Source: Saccharopolyspora indica
GTDB lineage: Bacteria; Actinomycetota; Actinomycetes; Mycobacteriales; Pseudonocardiaceae
Reading direction: 5' to 3'
NCBI RefSeq assembly: GCF_027853965.1
Contig: NZ_JAQGLB010000012.1
Span: 62,001 to 126,000 of the forward strand
Length of the DNA stretch: 64,000 bases
In this document: piece after piece, positions 54,799 through 63,449 of the stretch
Layout: the number at the start of each line of letters is the position of its first letter
How positions within the stretch are numbered: the stretch's first letter is position 1
Made by a program: the position numbers and the translations under genes
The notes under the pieces: generated by a model
Told to the model about the DNA's origin: nothing
What the model saw: only the letters and a program-made list of their open reading frames with translations
The model's database searches: none

Positions 54799-55229
54799 GT
54801 CAGGTGGTTGTGGTCAACCAGCGGGTCGCGGACGAGATCGCGACCCTGACCGCGCGGCACCGCTACGGGATCGCGGACAACGTGGACGCGGTCCGCGCGG
54901 CGGAAGCGGCCTCGGCCAAGAAGGGCGAGGAGATCAAGGAGGCGGCCGCCGCCCGCAAGCAGGAGCTCGTGGAACGGGCCGAGAAGGAGCGGGAGCAGGC
55001 GGGCAAACCGCGCAACGACTGGTCGAACAAGCCGCAGCAGGACGACAACGTGATCGGCTTCGGCGGCGAGGACGACTACGAGGAAGAGCCGCCGCAGCAA
55101 CCGGTTTCGGCCCGCCCGGCGCCGCCTCCGCCGCCTCCGCCCGCTCCACCGGCCCCGTCGCCGCGGGCGCGTCGCCAGCCCGCCTTCGACGATGACGACG
55201 ACTACGAGAACCAGAACTGGTTGAGGTGA
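54795..55229 (+). CDS. Coiled-coil, Pro-rich protein after the giant WXG gene
   Basis: 144 residues: a charged helix (AEAASAKKGEEIKEAAAARK), a poly-Pro stretch, and an acidic tail with five Asp ending NQNWLR. It overlaps the previous gene by four bases (GTGA); GTG 54804 is an alternative start. Cytosolic partner or export factor of the giant protein is a guess from context. Confidence 0.65.
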   Translation: MSQVVVVNQRVADEIATLTARHRYGIADNVDAVRAAEAASAKKGEEIKEAAAARKQELVERAEKEREQAGKPRNDWSNKPQQDDNVIGFGGEDDYEEEPPQQPVSARPAPPPPPPPAPPAPSPRARRQPAFDDDDDYENQNWLR

Positions 55230-55235
55230 CGAGAC

Positions 55236-55264
55236 GAGGCCGGTCCCGCTCCGGGGCCGGCCTC
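55236..55264 (+). terminator. Terminator after the second WXG cassette
   Basis: Perfect 8-pair stem GAGGCCGG/CCGGCCTC with a 13-base loop, beginning seven bases after the stop at 55229. Confidence 0.6.
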
Positions 55265-55325
55265 TTCCCGTGCGGCTTGGTGGAATCGCCGGTTGCGCCC
55301 GGTCGCTTCGCGTAGCCTCCTGCGC

Positions 55326-56042
55326 GTGCATCCTCAGCAGCCGGGCTCCTGGGGGCCTCCGCCTGGCGGCCAGTACCCCCAGCAGCAGCCGATCCAGCAG
55401 CCGTATCCGCAAGCGCCGCAGGGATATCCGCAGCCGCCGCAGAAGAAGCGCGGGAAGCGCATCGGGCTGATCGTGGGGATCTGCCTCGGCGCGCTGGTCC
55501 TGCTCGGCGCCGGTGGGTTCCTCGTGGTGGCGTACCTGAACTACACGAAACCGGCCGGGGACCCACCGACGAACGCCGCGCTGCCCGAGGACTGCGACCT
55601 GGTCGGCGGCGCGACGCTGAAGCGCCTGCACGTCACCAACCCCGAACCGATCATCATCGGCGAGGACCCGTCCGGCGGGCGCTCCACCTGCGGCTGGGGT
55701 CCGACGCGCGGGCAGGACGGCAACAACCAGCGGACGCTGCGGATCGACGTCCGCGACCTCTCGAAGGTCGACGGCGGCGACGCGAAGGACACTTTCCAGA
55801 CATATCAGGAGAATTCCTCGGGTGCGATCCGGGAGATCTCCGGGATCGGCGACGAGGCCTTCCTCGTCTCCCGGGGCGCGGACTCGCCGGGCGAGCTGAA
55901 CTTCCGCGAGGGGCAGAAGATCGTGACCGTCGGGTACAGCGGCTGGAACCGGAACTTCCTCGGCGACAGCACCCAGATGTCGTCGGCCGAAGGGGAGAAG
56001 GCGGTGCTGGACGTGGCCGGGGAGATCGTTTCCGGGCTGTGA
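55326..56042 (+). CDS. Membrane-anchored DUF3558-like protein, copy 1
   Basis: 238 residues: a Pro/Gln-rich cytoplasmic N-terminus (MHPQQPGSWGPP), one membrane helix (IGLIVGICLGALVLLGAGGF) near residues 50-70, and an extracytoplasmic domain with two cysteines (CDLVGGATLKRL, STCGWGP). GTG 55326 is probably leaderless: TAGCCT lies seven bases upstream. It is paralogous to the next gene. Confidence 0.8.
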   Translation: MHPQQPGSWGPPPGGQYPQQQPIQQPYPQAPQGYPQPPQKKRGKRIGLIVGICLGALVLLGAGGFLVVAYLNYTKPAGDPPTNAALPEDCDLVGGATLKRLHVTNPEPIIIGEDPSGGRSTCGWGPTRGQDGNNQRTLRIDVRDLSKVDGGDAKDTFQTYQENSSGAIREISGIGDEAFLVSRGADSPGELNFREGQKIVTVGYSGWNRNFLGDSTQMSSAEGEKAVLDVAGEIVSGL

Positions 56043-56103
56043 GTGGCGATGGTCGCGCGCCCGGCCATCGCCACCGGCCACATCGGACGTCTACGATCCG
56101 GTG

Positions 56104-56811
56104 GTGCAACCGCAACAACCCGGGCAGTGGGGTCCGCAGCACCCGCAAGCTCCGCAGCAAGCCCAGCCGTGGCAACCAGTTCCGAAGAAGAAGAGCCGAG
56201 CCGGGTGCATCACGTTCCTGATCCTCGGCCTCGTCGCGCTGCTCGTGGTCGGCGGGATCGCCGGTGTCTACTTCTACTGGCGGCACGGCATCGTCACCGA
56301 ACCCGCTGGGGAAGAACCGTCCGGGCAGCCGGTGATCGCGCCGTGCGACCTCGTCAGCGCGGACACCCTGCGGAAGCTGCACACCACGAACCTGATCCAC
56401 GGCTACTCCGACGAGGAGACCGGTTCGGCGACCTGCACGTGGCGGGCGACCAAGGGCCAGGACGGCACCAACGAGCGCTACCTGGACATCACGGTTTCCA
56501 CTTCGGTGGCGGAAGATCCCTCCGACGCCAAGGCCGAAGCCGAGGAGACCTTCGAGAACTACCGGCAGACCGACGGCAAGCGCGCTTCGCGCGTGACCGA
56601 CGACCTGGAAGGCCCGTGGGACGAGGCGTTCATGGCCACCGGGACCGAGGTGAAGGCGGCCACGGTGTTCTTCCGCAAGGGCACCACGACGGTCTCGGTC
56701 GGCTACGACGGCTACGACAAGACCTACTGGTTCGAGGACCAGCGCCTGCCGGCCCCCGACGCCGAACGCGCTGCCAAGACCGCGGCCGAGGAATTCGCCG
56801 CGGGGCTCTGA
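56104..56811 (+). CDS. Membrane-anchored DUF3558-like protein, copy 2
   Basis: 235 residues, same plan as copy 1: MQPQQPGQWGPQ start, membrane helix (FLILGLVALLVVGGIAGVYF), then CDLVSADTLRKLHTTNLIHG and SATCTWRATKGQDGTNERYL. GTG 56104 is chosen by comparison with copy 1; TACGAT six bases upstream suggests leaderless translation, and GTG 56101 is possible. Role unknown. Confidence 0.8.
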   Translation: MQPQQPGQWGPQHPQAPQQAQPWQPVPKKKSRAGCITFLILGLVALLVVGGIAGVYFYWRHGIVTEPAGEEPSGQPVIAPCDLVSADTLRKLHTTNLIHGYSDEETGSATCTWRATKGQDGTNERYLDITVSTSVAEDPSDAKAEAEETFENYRQTDGKRASRVTDDLEGPWDEAFMATGTEVKAATVFFRKGTTTVSVGYDGYDKTYWFEDQRLPAPDAERAAKTAAEEFAAGL

Positions 56812-56816
56812 GCCGC

Positions 56817-56930
56817 GCTGCGGTGCGCACGCCCAGGCGTGCTCCTGCCCGACGCCGAGCGCGACGGCCGAGGAACTCGCCTGGCGGCTCAAGGTCGCGC
56901 CGTGCTGATGCCAGTTGCGTCGTGATGGTC
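56817..56930. pseudogene. Remnants of duplicated gene ends
   Basis: 56817-56854 matches 56978-57015, the 3' end of the hydrolase gene, with a few mismatches in 38 bases. Following bases (about 56850-56892) resemble the 3' end of the DUF3558-like copy 2 (CCGACGCCGA(G/A)CGCG, GGCCGAGGAA) with a short deletion. It looks like debris of an old tandem duplication beside repeat C. Confidence 0.5.
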
Positions 56931-56972
56931 CGTGAGCACTTTCTGGTGCTATAGCCCCACAAAGTGCTCACG
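56931..56972. repeat. Palindromic repeat C, copy 2
   Basis: 16-base arms with one mismatch (CGTGAGCACTTTCTGG against CCACAAAGTGCTCACG) around the loop TGCTATAGCC, identical in loop to copy 1 at 36601. It sits between the convergent DUF3558-like and hydrolase genes. Confidence 0.9.
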
Positions 56973-56973
56973 G

Positions 56974-57810
56974 TCACGCTGCGGTGAGCACGCCCCGGGT
57001 GTGCTCCTGGTCGACGTGAGTGCCCTTGATGTCGGTGGACAGCAGGGCCTCACCTCGGCGGTCGCCGGTCAGCGCGCTCAGGAAGTAGGCGGTCAGCAGG
57101 GCCTTGGTCGCCCGCTGGGTCGCGTACTCGGACTTGCCGTGCAGGACGAGCTGGGTCCAGTGCCTGCCCTCGGTGAAGCCGAGGTGGCTGGCCTTGGGGA
57201 TGGTGCGCAGCTGCACCGCGCCGCCCCAGGCGCGGGCGATCGGTTCGGCGTTGGCCACCGGCGGGGCCAGCAGGTCGTTGCCCGCCGCGATGTGCAGGCC
57301 GGGAACGCCGACCTTGCCCGCGGCTTCCAGCGCCGACGGGTGGGTCTCGGCGGCGGCCAGCGTGGCCACCGCCCGGATCCGCTCGTCCTCGGCGGCGGCG
57401 AGCACCGCGCACCCGCCGCCCATGGCGTGCCCGGCGACGCCCAGCTTCTTCTCGTCGACGCTGATCTCGCCCTCGCCGAGCCGGACCCCGACGCAGACGT
57501 CCAGCGCGGTGCGCAGGTCGGCGGCGAACATCCGGTGCGAGGCGAACACGCCGCGCTGGGTGGCGGGCGCGGCGACCACGATGCCCCACGAGGCGAGGTG
57601 CCGGAGCAGGCTCAGGTAGCGGCGCGGCGGCTGAAGCCAGCCGTGGCCGAACGCGATCGCGGGCAGTCCCAGCCCGCTGCGCGGGGTGCAGACGATGCCC
57701 GGGAGGCCGACGAGAGCCAGATCACCGTGCAGCACGTCGTGCGGTCCGCGGCGGGACAGCTCTTCGAACGCGTTCTTCGCGGAGGGGGCCTTCTTGGCAG
57801 TGCGCGCCAT
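56974..57810 (-). CDS. Alpha/beta-hydrolase-fold protein lacking the nucleophile serine
   Basis: 278 residues, dienelactone hydrolase-like (IAFGHGWLQPPRRY oxyanion region, Asp-179 in AAGNDLL, His-209 in KASHLGF). The nucleophile elbow reads GHAMGG (127-132): Ala-129 replaces the usual Ser, so classical serine hydrolysis is not expected. Codon GCC is unambiguous in the sequence. It could be a binding protein, a regulator, or an enzyme using another residue. ATG 57810; GTG 57819 is an alternative. Confidence 0.85.
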   Translation of the reverse strand: MARTAKKAPSAKNAFEELSRRGPHDVLHGDLALVGLPGIVCTPRSGLGLPAIAFGHGWLQPPRRYLSLLRHLASWGIVVAAPATQRGVFASHRMFAADLRTALDVCVGVRLGEGEISVDEKKLGVAGHAMGGGCAVLAAAEDERIRAVATLAAAETHPSALEAAGKVGVPGLHIAAGNDLLAPPVANAEPIARAWGGAVQLRTIPKASHLGFTEGRHWTQLVLHGKSEYATQRATKALLTAYFLSALTGDRRGEALLSTDIKGTHVDQEHTRGVLTAA

Positions 57811-57914
57811 GGTCAGCACGGTAGCGGACCCGCGCGTGCGCGCGCGGTAGCCGCTGCGCGGGCGGTTCCACCGCGAACAGGTTCAGACCAAATGGAGTAG
57901 CTACGCTGGTTCGA

Positions 57915-59777
57915 GTGTGCGGCATCGTGGGTTACGTAGGACATCGCCAGGCGCTTGACGTGGTGCTCAACGGCCTCCGTCGGCTTGAGTACCGGGGCTA
58001 CGACTCGGCGGGCGTGGCACTGCTCGACGGTGCGGGCGGCCTCGCCGTGGAGCGCGCCGCCGGCGCGCTGTCGAACCTGGAGAAGCGGCTCGCCGAGGTC
58101 GACGGCGACCGGTTCGCCGGGCACAGCGGCATGGGTCACACCCGGTGGGCGACGCACGGCGCGCCGACCGACCGCAACGCCCACCCGCACCGCGACGCCA
58201 CCGGGCAGGTGGCCGTGGTGCACAACGGCATCATCGAGAACTTCGCCGCGCTGCGCGCCGAGCTCGAAGCCGCGGGCATCGAGATGGCCAGCGACACCGA
58301 CACCGAGACGGCCGCGCACCTGGTCGCCGCCGCCTACACCGCGGGACCGACCGCCGGTGACCTCAGCGCCAGCGTCTGCGCGATCGCCCGCCGGCTGGAG
58401 GGCGCCTTCACGCTGGTCGTCACGCACGCCGCGGAACCGGGCAAGGTCGTCGCGGCGCGCCGGTCCTCGCCGCTGGTCGTCGGCGTCGGCGACGGCGAGC
58501 ACTTCCTCGCCTCCGACGTCGCCGCGTTCATCGAGCACACCCGCGACGCGGTGGAGCTCGGCCAGGACCAGGTGGTCACCATCACCCGCGACGGCTACCG
58601 GGTGACCGACTTCGACGACGTCGAGGTCGAGACCAAGCCGTTCAGCGTGGACTGGGACCTGTCGGCCGCCGAGAAGGGCGGTCACGACTACTTCATGCTC
58701 AAGGAGATCGAGGAGCAGCCCGAGGCGCTGGAGAACACGCTGCGCGGGCACTTCGCGGGCGGCAGCATCGTGCTCGACGAGCTGCGCCTGACCGAGCAGG
58801 ACCTGCGCGACGTGGACAAGGTCTTCGTGGTCGCCTGCGGCACCGCCTACCACTCCGGGCTGCTCGCCAAGTACGCCATCGAGCACTGGTGCCGGGTGCC
58901 GGTCGAGGTCGAGCTGGCCAGCGAGTTCCGCTACCGCGACCCGGTGCTGGGCCGCGACACGCTGGTGGTGGCGATCTCCCAGTCCGGCGAGACCGCCGAC
59001 ACCCTGGAAGCGGTGCGGCACGCCCGCACCCAGCGGGCGCGCGTGCTGGCGATCTGCAACACCAACGGCGCGCAGATCCCGCGCGAGTCCGACGCGGTGC
59101 TCTACACCCACGCCGGACCGGAGATCGGCGTCGCGGCCACCAAGACGTTCCTCGCCCAGGTGGCGGCGAACTACCTGGTCGGGCTGGCCCTGGCGCAGGC
59201 GCGCGGCACGAAGTACTCCGACGAGGTGGCGCGCGAGTACTCCGAGCTGGCCGCGATGCCCGATGCGGTGCGCCGCACGCTGTCCACCGTGGACCAGGTG
59301 CGGGAGCTCGGCAAGGAGCTGGCCGACTCCAAGGCGGTGCTGTTCCTGGGCCGCCACGTCGGGTACCCGGTGGCGCTGGAAGGTGCGCTCAAGCTCAAGG
59401 AGCTCGCCTACATGCACGCCGAGGGCTTCGCGGCGGGCGAGCTCAAGCACGGCCCGATCGCGCTGATCGAGGAGGGCCTGCCGGTGGTCGTGGTGATGCC
59501 GTCGCCGACCGGCCGCGCGCTGCTGCACGCGAAGATGGTGTCCAACATCCGCGAGATCCAGGCCCGCGGCGCGCGCACCATCGTGATCGCCGAGGAGGGC
59601 GACGAGACGGTGCGGCCCTTCGCCGACGAGCTGATCACGATCCCGGCGGTGCCGACCCTGCTCCAGCCGCTGGTCTCCACGATCCCGCTCCAGGTCCTGG
59701 CGGCGGAGATCGCCCGCGCCCGCGGCTACGACGTGGACAAGCCGCGCAACCTCGCGAAGTCCGTCACCGTGGAGTGA
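57915..59777 (+). CDS. glmS: Glutamine-fructose-6-phosphate aminotransferase (isomerizing)
   Basis: Makes glucosamine-6-phosphate from fructose-6-phosphate and glutamine. 620 residues. GTG 57915 is fixed because Cys-2 (MCGIVGYVG) must become the N-terminal nucleophile. The glutaminase domain is followed by two SIS domains (SQSGETADTL; GALKLKELAYMHAEG) and the C-terminal AKSVTVE. TACGCT seven bases upstream suggests leaderless translation. A four-hairpin repeat array follows. Confidence 0.98.
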   Translation: MCGIVGYVGHRQALDVVLNGLRRLEYRGYDSAGVALLDGAGGLAVERAAGALSNLEKRLAEVDGDRFAGHSGMGHTRWATHGAPTDRNAHPHRDATGQVAVVHNGIIENFAALRAELEAAGIEMASDTDTETAAHLVAAAYTAGPTAGDLSASVCAIARRLEGAFTLVVTHAAEPGKVVAARRSSPLVVGVGDGEHFLASDVAAFIEHTRDAVELGQDQVVTITRDGYRVTDFDDVEVETKPFSVDWDLSAAEKGGHDYFMLKEIEEQPEALENTLRGHFAGGSIVLDELRLTEQDLRDVDKVFVVACGTAYHSGLLAKYAIEHWCRVPVEVELASEFRYRDPVLGRDTLVVAISQSGETADTLEAVRHARTQRARVLAICNTNGAQIPRESDAVLYTHAGPEIGVAATKTFLAQVAANYLVGLALAQARGTKYSDEVAREYSELAAMPDAVRRTLSTVDQVRELGKELADSKAVLFLGRHVGYPVALEGALKLKELAYMHAEGFAAGELKHGPIALIEEGLPVVVVMPSPTGRALLHAKMVSNIREIQARGARTIVIAEEGDETVRPFADELITIPAVPTLLQPLVSTIPLQVLAAEIARARGYDVDKPRNLAKSVTVE

Positions 59778-59787
59778 ACTTCTGCGG

Positions 59788-59834
59788 GTGAAGGGCACCT
59801 TTCAGCAACTTACTTGCCTAAAGGTGCCCTTCAC
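59788..59834. repeat. Repeat E hairpin, copy 1
   Basis: 15-base perfect arms GTGAAGGGCACCTTT and complement around a 17-base loop. 47 bases in total, 10 bases after the glmS stop, so it may also end glmS transcription. Confidence 0.92.
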
Positions 59835-59906
59835 CTCGCCCCCATCGAGTGGCACGTGCACCGCACGGACACGCCTGCACCGCCCTTCACCCCGAACGTG
59901 ATCGGG

Positions 59907-59953
59907 GTGAAGGGCACCTTTCGCCTACTAACTTGGTGAGAGGTGCCCTTCAC
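59907..59953. repeat. Repeat E hairpin, copy 2
   Basis: Same 47-base layout with a different loop. An alternative hairpin 59883-59914 (CCCTTCACCCCG/CGGGGTGAAGGG) uses its left arm and would exclude the main stem. Confidence 0.9.
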
Positions 59954-60036
59954 ACCTCCCCTGGTCGAGTCACGCCACCCGCGCGAGGCCTAGTGACCAG
60001 CGGCGGCTGAACCGTGCGAACGGGGATGGGTTGAGA

Positions 60037-60083
60037 GTGAAGGGCACCTTTCGCCCGCATAGTTGGCGAAAGGTGCCCTTCAC
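60037..60083. repeat. Repeat E hairpin, copy 3
   Basis: Same 47-base layout; arms GTGAAGGGCACCTTTCGCC and AGGTGCCCTTCAC, with GGCGAAAGG extending the pairing into the loop. Confidence 0.9.
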
Positions 60084-60165
60084 CCCGAAAAGTCCCCCCG
60101 CCGCAGCGGTGGTGCGAGGCTTCGGCGGGTGCTTCTGCGCGGTTGCGTCACTGGATCGGGGTGGG

Positions 60166-60212
60166 GTGAAGGGCACCTTTCGCTTGGCTACTGGGTGAGA
60201 GGTGCCCTTCAC
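60166..60212. repeat. Repeat E hairpin, copy 4
   Basis: Same 47-base layout. Copies start 119, 130 and 129 bases apart over 59788-60212, an intergenic stretch with no gene. nnr begins 111 bases later. Confidence 0.9.
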
Positions 60213-60323
60213 CTGTGTCCGAGGTGGGCGCTTCGGCGTGTCGTGTGGTTGGCGTGCCGGGGTTGGTGGGCTTTGGTGGGGAGACTGTTCGGGATCGTGT
60301 CGGTTGGGTTGAAGGAGGACGCG

Positions 60324-61838
60324 GTGCTCGGAGTGTGGACACCGGAGCAGATCCGCGCCGCGGAGCAGGAGCTCTTCGCGCGGACGCCGGAGCCCGTTGT
60401 GATGCGCCGGGCCGCTTATGCGGTGGCTGTGCACACCGCGCGCGTGCTCACCGAGGTCACCGGCGGTGTGTCGGGTCGGCGGGTCGCGCTGCTCGTCGGG
60501 GCCGGGAACAACGGCGGCGATGCGCTGTGGGCCGGAGCCTTCCTGCGCCGACGCGGAGCCGGCGTCACCGCGGTGCTGCTCGCGCCGGAGAAGGCGCACG
60601 CCGCCGGGCTCGCCGCGTTGCGGCGCGCGGGTGGCCGGGCGGTTCCCGCCGAGGGGGCCAGCGCGGACACCTCGGGGATCGGTGCCGGTGCGGCGGACGC
60701 CGTCGAGCGGGCCGATGTCGTGATCGACGGGATCGTCGGGATCTCCGCGCGCGGACCGCTGCGGCCGACGGCGGCCGAGCTGGTGCGCCGGGTGTCGGTG
60801 CCGGTGATCGCCGTCGACCTGCCCAGCGGTGTCGATCCGATGACCGGCGCGGTCGGCGGACCGGCCGTCCAGGCCGACCTCACGGTGACCTTCGGCGGCC
60901 GGAAGCCCTGCCACGTGCTCGGCGCGGGCGCGGTGCGCTCCGGCGAGGTCGAGGTGGTCGACATCGGGCTCGACGACCACCTGCCGGAGCCCGAGCTCCA
61001 CGTGCTCCAGCCCGCCGAGATCGGTGCCGACTGGCCGGTGCCGGGACCGGCCGACGACAAGTACAGCCAGGGCGTGGTCGGCGTCGCCGCCGGTTCGGCC
61101 ACCTACCCCGGAGCCGCCGTGCTGGCCAGCGGCGCCGCGGTGCAGGCGACCGCGGGCATGGTCCGCTACGCGGGCCCGGCCGCCGACGTGGTGCGTTCGC
61201 GCTGGCCGGAGGTGGTGGCGACGGGATCGGTCGGCGATGCCGGGCGGGTGCAGGCGTGGGCGGTCGGGCCGGGGATCGGCCTCGGTGCCAGCGGCCGCGA
61301 CGTCCTGCAGCACGTCCTGGAGTCCGGGCGGCCGGTGTGCGCCGACGCCGACTCGATCACCCTCTTCGCCAACGACCCGACGCTCTGGGACGCGCGGGAC
61401 CCCGACGTGCCGCTGGTCCTGACGCCGCACGCCGGCGAGTTCGCCCGGCTGGCCGGGCAGGAGCTGGGCGCGGACCGGGTCGGGGCGGCCCGCGAGCTCG
61501 CCGCGCGCTTCGACGCCGTGGTGCTGCTGAAGGGCAACACGACGATCATCGCCGCGCCGGACGGCCGCGTGCTGGTCAACGACGCCCAGCACGCCTGGCC
61601 CGCCACCGCGGGATCCGGCGACGTCCTGACGGGTTTGATCGGCGCGCTCCTGGCCAGCGGCCTGGATCCGTGGCTGGCCTGCGGCTGCGCGGCCCACGTG
61701 CACTCGCTGGCCGCCGACCTGGCGGCCCACGGCGAAACCGACGACCCGACCGAGCCGGGCGCCCCGATCGGCGCCTCGGCGCTGCTCGCCGCGGTCCCGC
61801 TGGCGATCCGCAAGGTCCGCCGAGCAGCCCTGTCCTGA
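60324..61838 (+). CDS. nnr: Bifunctional NAD(P)H-hydrate epimerase/dehydratase
   Basis: Repairs hydrated NAD(P)H. 504 residues: an N-terminal YjeF epimerase domain (GAGNNGGDALWAGAFLRRRG; DLPSGVDPMTGAV) and a C-terminal ADP/ATP-dependent dehydratase domain (VLTPHAGEFARLAG, LLKGNTTIIAAPDG, ATAGSGDVLTGLIGAL). GTG 60324 has AAGGAGG upstream; GTG 60333 is an alternative. The frame is open through the repeats upstream, but that is not coding. The glmS-nnr-alr order is common in actinobacteria. Confidence 0.95.
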   Translation: MLGVWTPEQIRAAEQELFARTPEPVVMRRAAYAVAVHTARVLTEVTGGVSGRRVALLVGAGNNGGDALWAGAFLRRRGAGVTAVLLAPEKAHAAGLAALRRAGGRAVPAEGASADTSGIGAGAADAVERADVVIDGIVGISARGPLRPTAAELVRRVSVPVIAVDLPSGVDPMTGAVGGPAVQADLTVTFGGRKPCHVLGAGAVRSGEVEVVDIGLDDHLPEPELHVLQPAEIGADWPVPGPADDKYSQGVVGVAAGSATYPGAAVLASGAAVQATAGMVRYAGPAADVVRSRWPEVVATGSVGDAGRVQAWAVGPGIGLGASGRDVLQHVLESGRPVCADADSITLFANDPTLWDARDPDVPLVLTPHAGEFARLAGQELGADRVGAARELAARFDAVVLLKGNTTIIAAPDGRVLVNDAQHAWPATAGSGDVLTGLIGALLASGLDPWLACGCAAHVHSLAADLAAHGETDDPTEPGAPIGASALLAAVPLAIRKVRRAALS

Positions 61839-61861
61839 CCGCCCGCGTCCCCCGGGCCGGT

Positions 61862-62075
61862 GTCAATTTCGTACGAAATTGACCGTCACCCGGGTGAGGC
61901 AGGGCTCCGGCAGAGTCGCCCTGGGCAGGGTCCTGCGGCAGTTCTGCCTAAAACTGACCGGGTATTCCGGGCGCAGTGGGGCGGCAGTTTCCGGCAGAAC
62001 CGCGGCCCCGCGCCAGCCCGACCGGGCTTGCCGGAGCCCTGCCCGGGGGCGGTGTCAATTTCGTACGAAATTGAC
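61862..62075. repeat. Nested composite palindrome between nnr and alr
   Basis: Outer arms are two repeat D palindromes (61862-61883, 62054-62075). Inside them GCAGGGCTCCGGCA (61899-61912) pairs with 62029-62042. Inside that is a repeat B hairpin (61935-62003). The whole 214 bases can fold as one long interrupted hairpin. A CACCCGGGTG palindrome follows the left repeat D, as at 38797-38856. Confidence 0.85.
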
Positions 62076-62149
62076 GCGGTCCCCGCCCGCTGCGGCGGCG
62101 GGCAGTACGCGGATGGGGGTGGTCGGCTGTGTGCGACGATGACCGTGCC

Positions 62150-63292
62150 ATGAGTGACCAGCCCGTGCACCGCGCCGACCTGCGCATCGACGTCGGCGCG
62201 ATCCGCCACAACGTGAGGGTGCTCTCGGCGCGTGCCCGCGAGTCGGGTGCCCGCACGATGACCATCGTGAAGTCCGACGGCTACGGCCACGGCGCGGTGA
62301 CCGTCGCGCGCGCCGCGCTGGAATCCGGCGCCGACTGCCTCGGCGTCGCTTCCCCCGGCGAGGCGCTGCAGCTGCGCGCAGCCGGGATCACCGCCCCGGT
62401 GTTCTGCTGGCTCTACGTCGTGGACGAGGACTTCGCGCCCGCGATCGCCGAGGACGTCGAGCTGTCCGCGTCGTCGCTGGAGACCCTCCAGCGGATCGAG
62501 GCGGCGGCGACGGCCCAGGACCGCATCGCGCGCGTGCACCTCAAGATCGACACCGGGTTGTCCCGCAGCGGCTGCCCCGCCGAGCTCTGGCCCGCGCTGG
62601 TGGAAGCCGCCGCGAAGGCCGAGGCCGACGGGCACGTCGAGGTCGTGGCGGTGTGGTCGCACCTGGCCTGCGCCGACGAGCTCGGCCACCCCTCCATCGA
62701 CGCGCAGGCCGAGCGCCTCCAGCGCGCGTACGAGCAGGCGCGCGCGGCGGGCCTGGACCCGATCCGCCACCTGGCCAACTCCGCTGCCGTGCTCACCCGG
62801 CCCGACCTGCACTTCGAGCTGGTCCGCCCGGGCATCGCGGTGTACGGGCTGGACCCGGTGCCGCAGGACGGCGACCACGACCTGCGCCCTGCCATGACGT
62901 TCCGCTCCTCGGTGGCGCTGACCAAGCGGATCGCGGCGGGCGAGAGCGTCTCGTACGGGCACACCTGGACCGCGGACCGCGCGACCGGGCTCGCGCTGGT
63001 GCCGGTCGGCTACGCCGACGGCGTGCCGCGCACCCTGTCCGGCCGGATGTCGGTGTGGCTGGCGGGCGAGCGGCGCCCGGTCGTCGGCCGGGTCTGCATG
63101 GACCAGCTGGTGGTGGACTGCGGCGACGACGAGGTCCGCGAGGGCGACGAGGTGCTGCTGTTCGGTCCGGGCGACCGCGGCGAGCCGACTGCGGCGGAGT
63201 GGGCGGACACCATCGGCACCATCCACTACGAGATCGTCACCGGCATGTACCGGCCGCGGGTGACGCGCACGGTCGAGGACGACCTGCCGTGA
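62150..63292 (+). CDS. alr: Alanine racemase
   Basis: PLP-dependent interconversion of L- and D-alanine for peptidoglycan. 380 residues. The PLP lysine is Lys-41 in IVKSDGYGHG and the second catalytic base is Tyr-269 in SYGHTW. The C-terminal domain has GRVCMDQLVVDCG. ATG 62150 is chosen; GTG 62129 is an alternative. A GACGATG stretch 12-18 bases upstream may include a -10 element. Confidence 0.97.
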   Translation: MSDQPVHRADLRIDVGAIRHNVRVLSARARESGARTMTIVKSDGYGHGAVTVARAALESGADCLGVASPGEALQLRAAGITAPVFCWLYVVDEDFAPAIAEDVELSASSLETLQRIEAAATAQDRIARVHLKIDTGLSRSGCPAELWPALVEAAAKAEADGHVEVVAVWSHLACADELGHPSIDAQAERLQRAYEQARAAGLDPIRHLANSAAVLTRPDLHFELVRPGIAVYGLDPVPQDGDHDLRPAMTFRSSVALTKRIAAGESVSYGHTWTADRATGLALVPVGYADGVPRTLSGRMSVWLAGERRPVVGRVCMDQLVVDCGDDEVREGDEVLLFGPGDRGEPTAAEWADTIGTIHYEIVTGMYRPRVTRTVEDDLP

Positions 63293-63329
63293 TCGGAGGG
63301 AATCATCAGCGGTTCGGTCTCACGGGTGC

Positions 63330-63371
63330 CGTGAGCGTTTTGGGGGGCTATAGCACCCCAAAGCACTCACG
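63330..63371. repeat. Palindromic repeat C, copy 3
   Basis: 16-base arms (CGTGAGCGTTTTGGGG against CCCCAAAGCACTCACG, two G-T pairs) around GGCTATAGCA. 37 bases after alr. Here the flanking genes are co-directional, unlike the other copies. Confidence 0.88.
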
Positions 63372-63449
63372 GACCATCACCTGCGGAACCGGCGCCGGGC
63401 GGACCGATCTAGTGCCTTCCGGCGCCGGGCGTTCGCGGCTGGAGGCGGC

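Noticed and set aside
59788..60212. Regularly spaced repeats as a CRISPR array
   Set aside because: Each repeat is itself a hairpin with a variable loop, intervals are 72-83 bases, and no cas gene is near.
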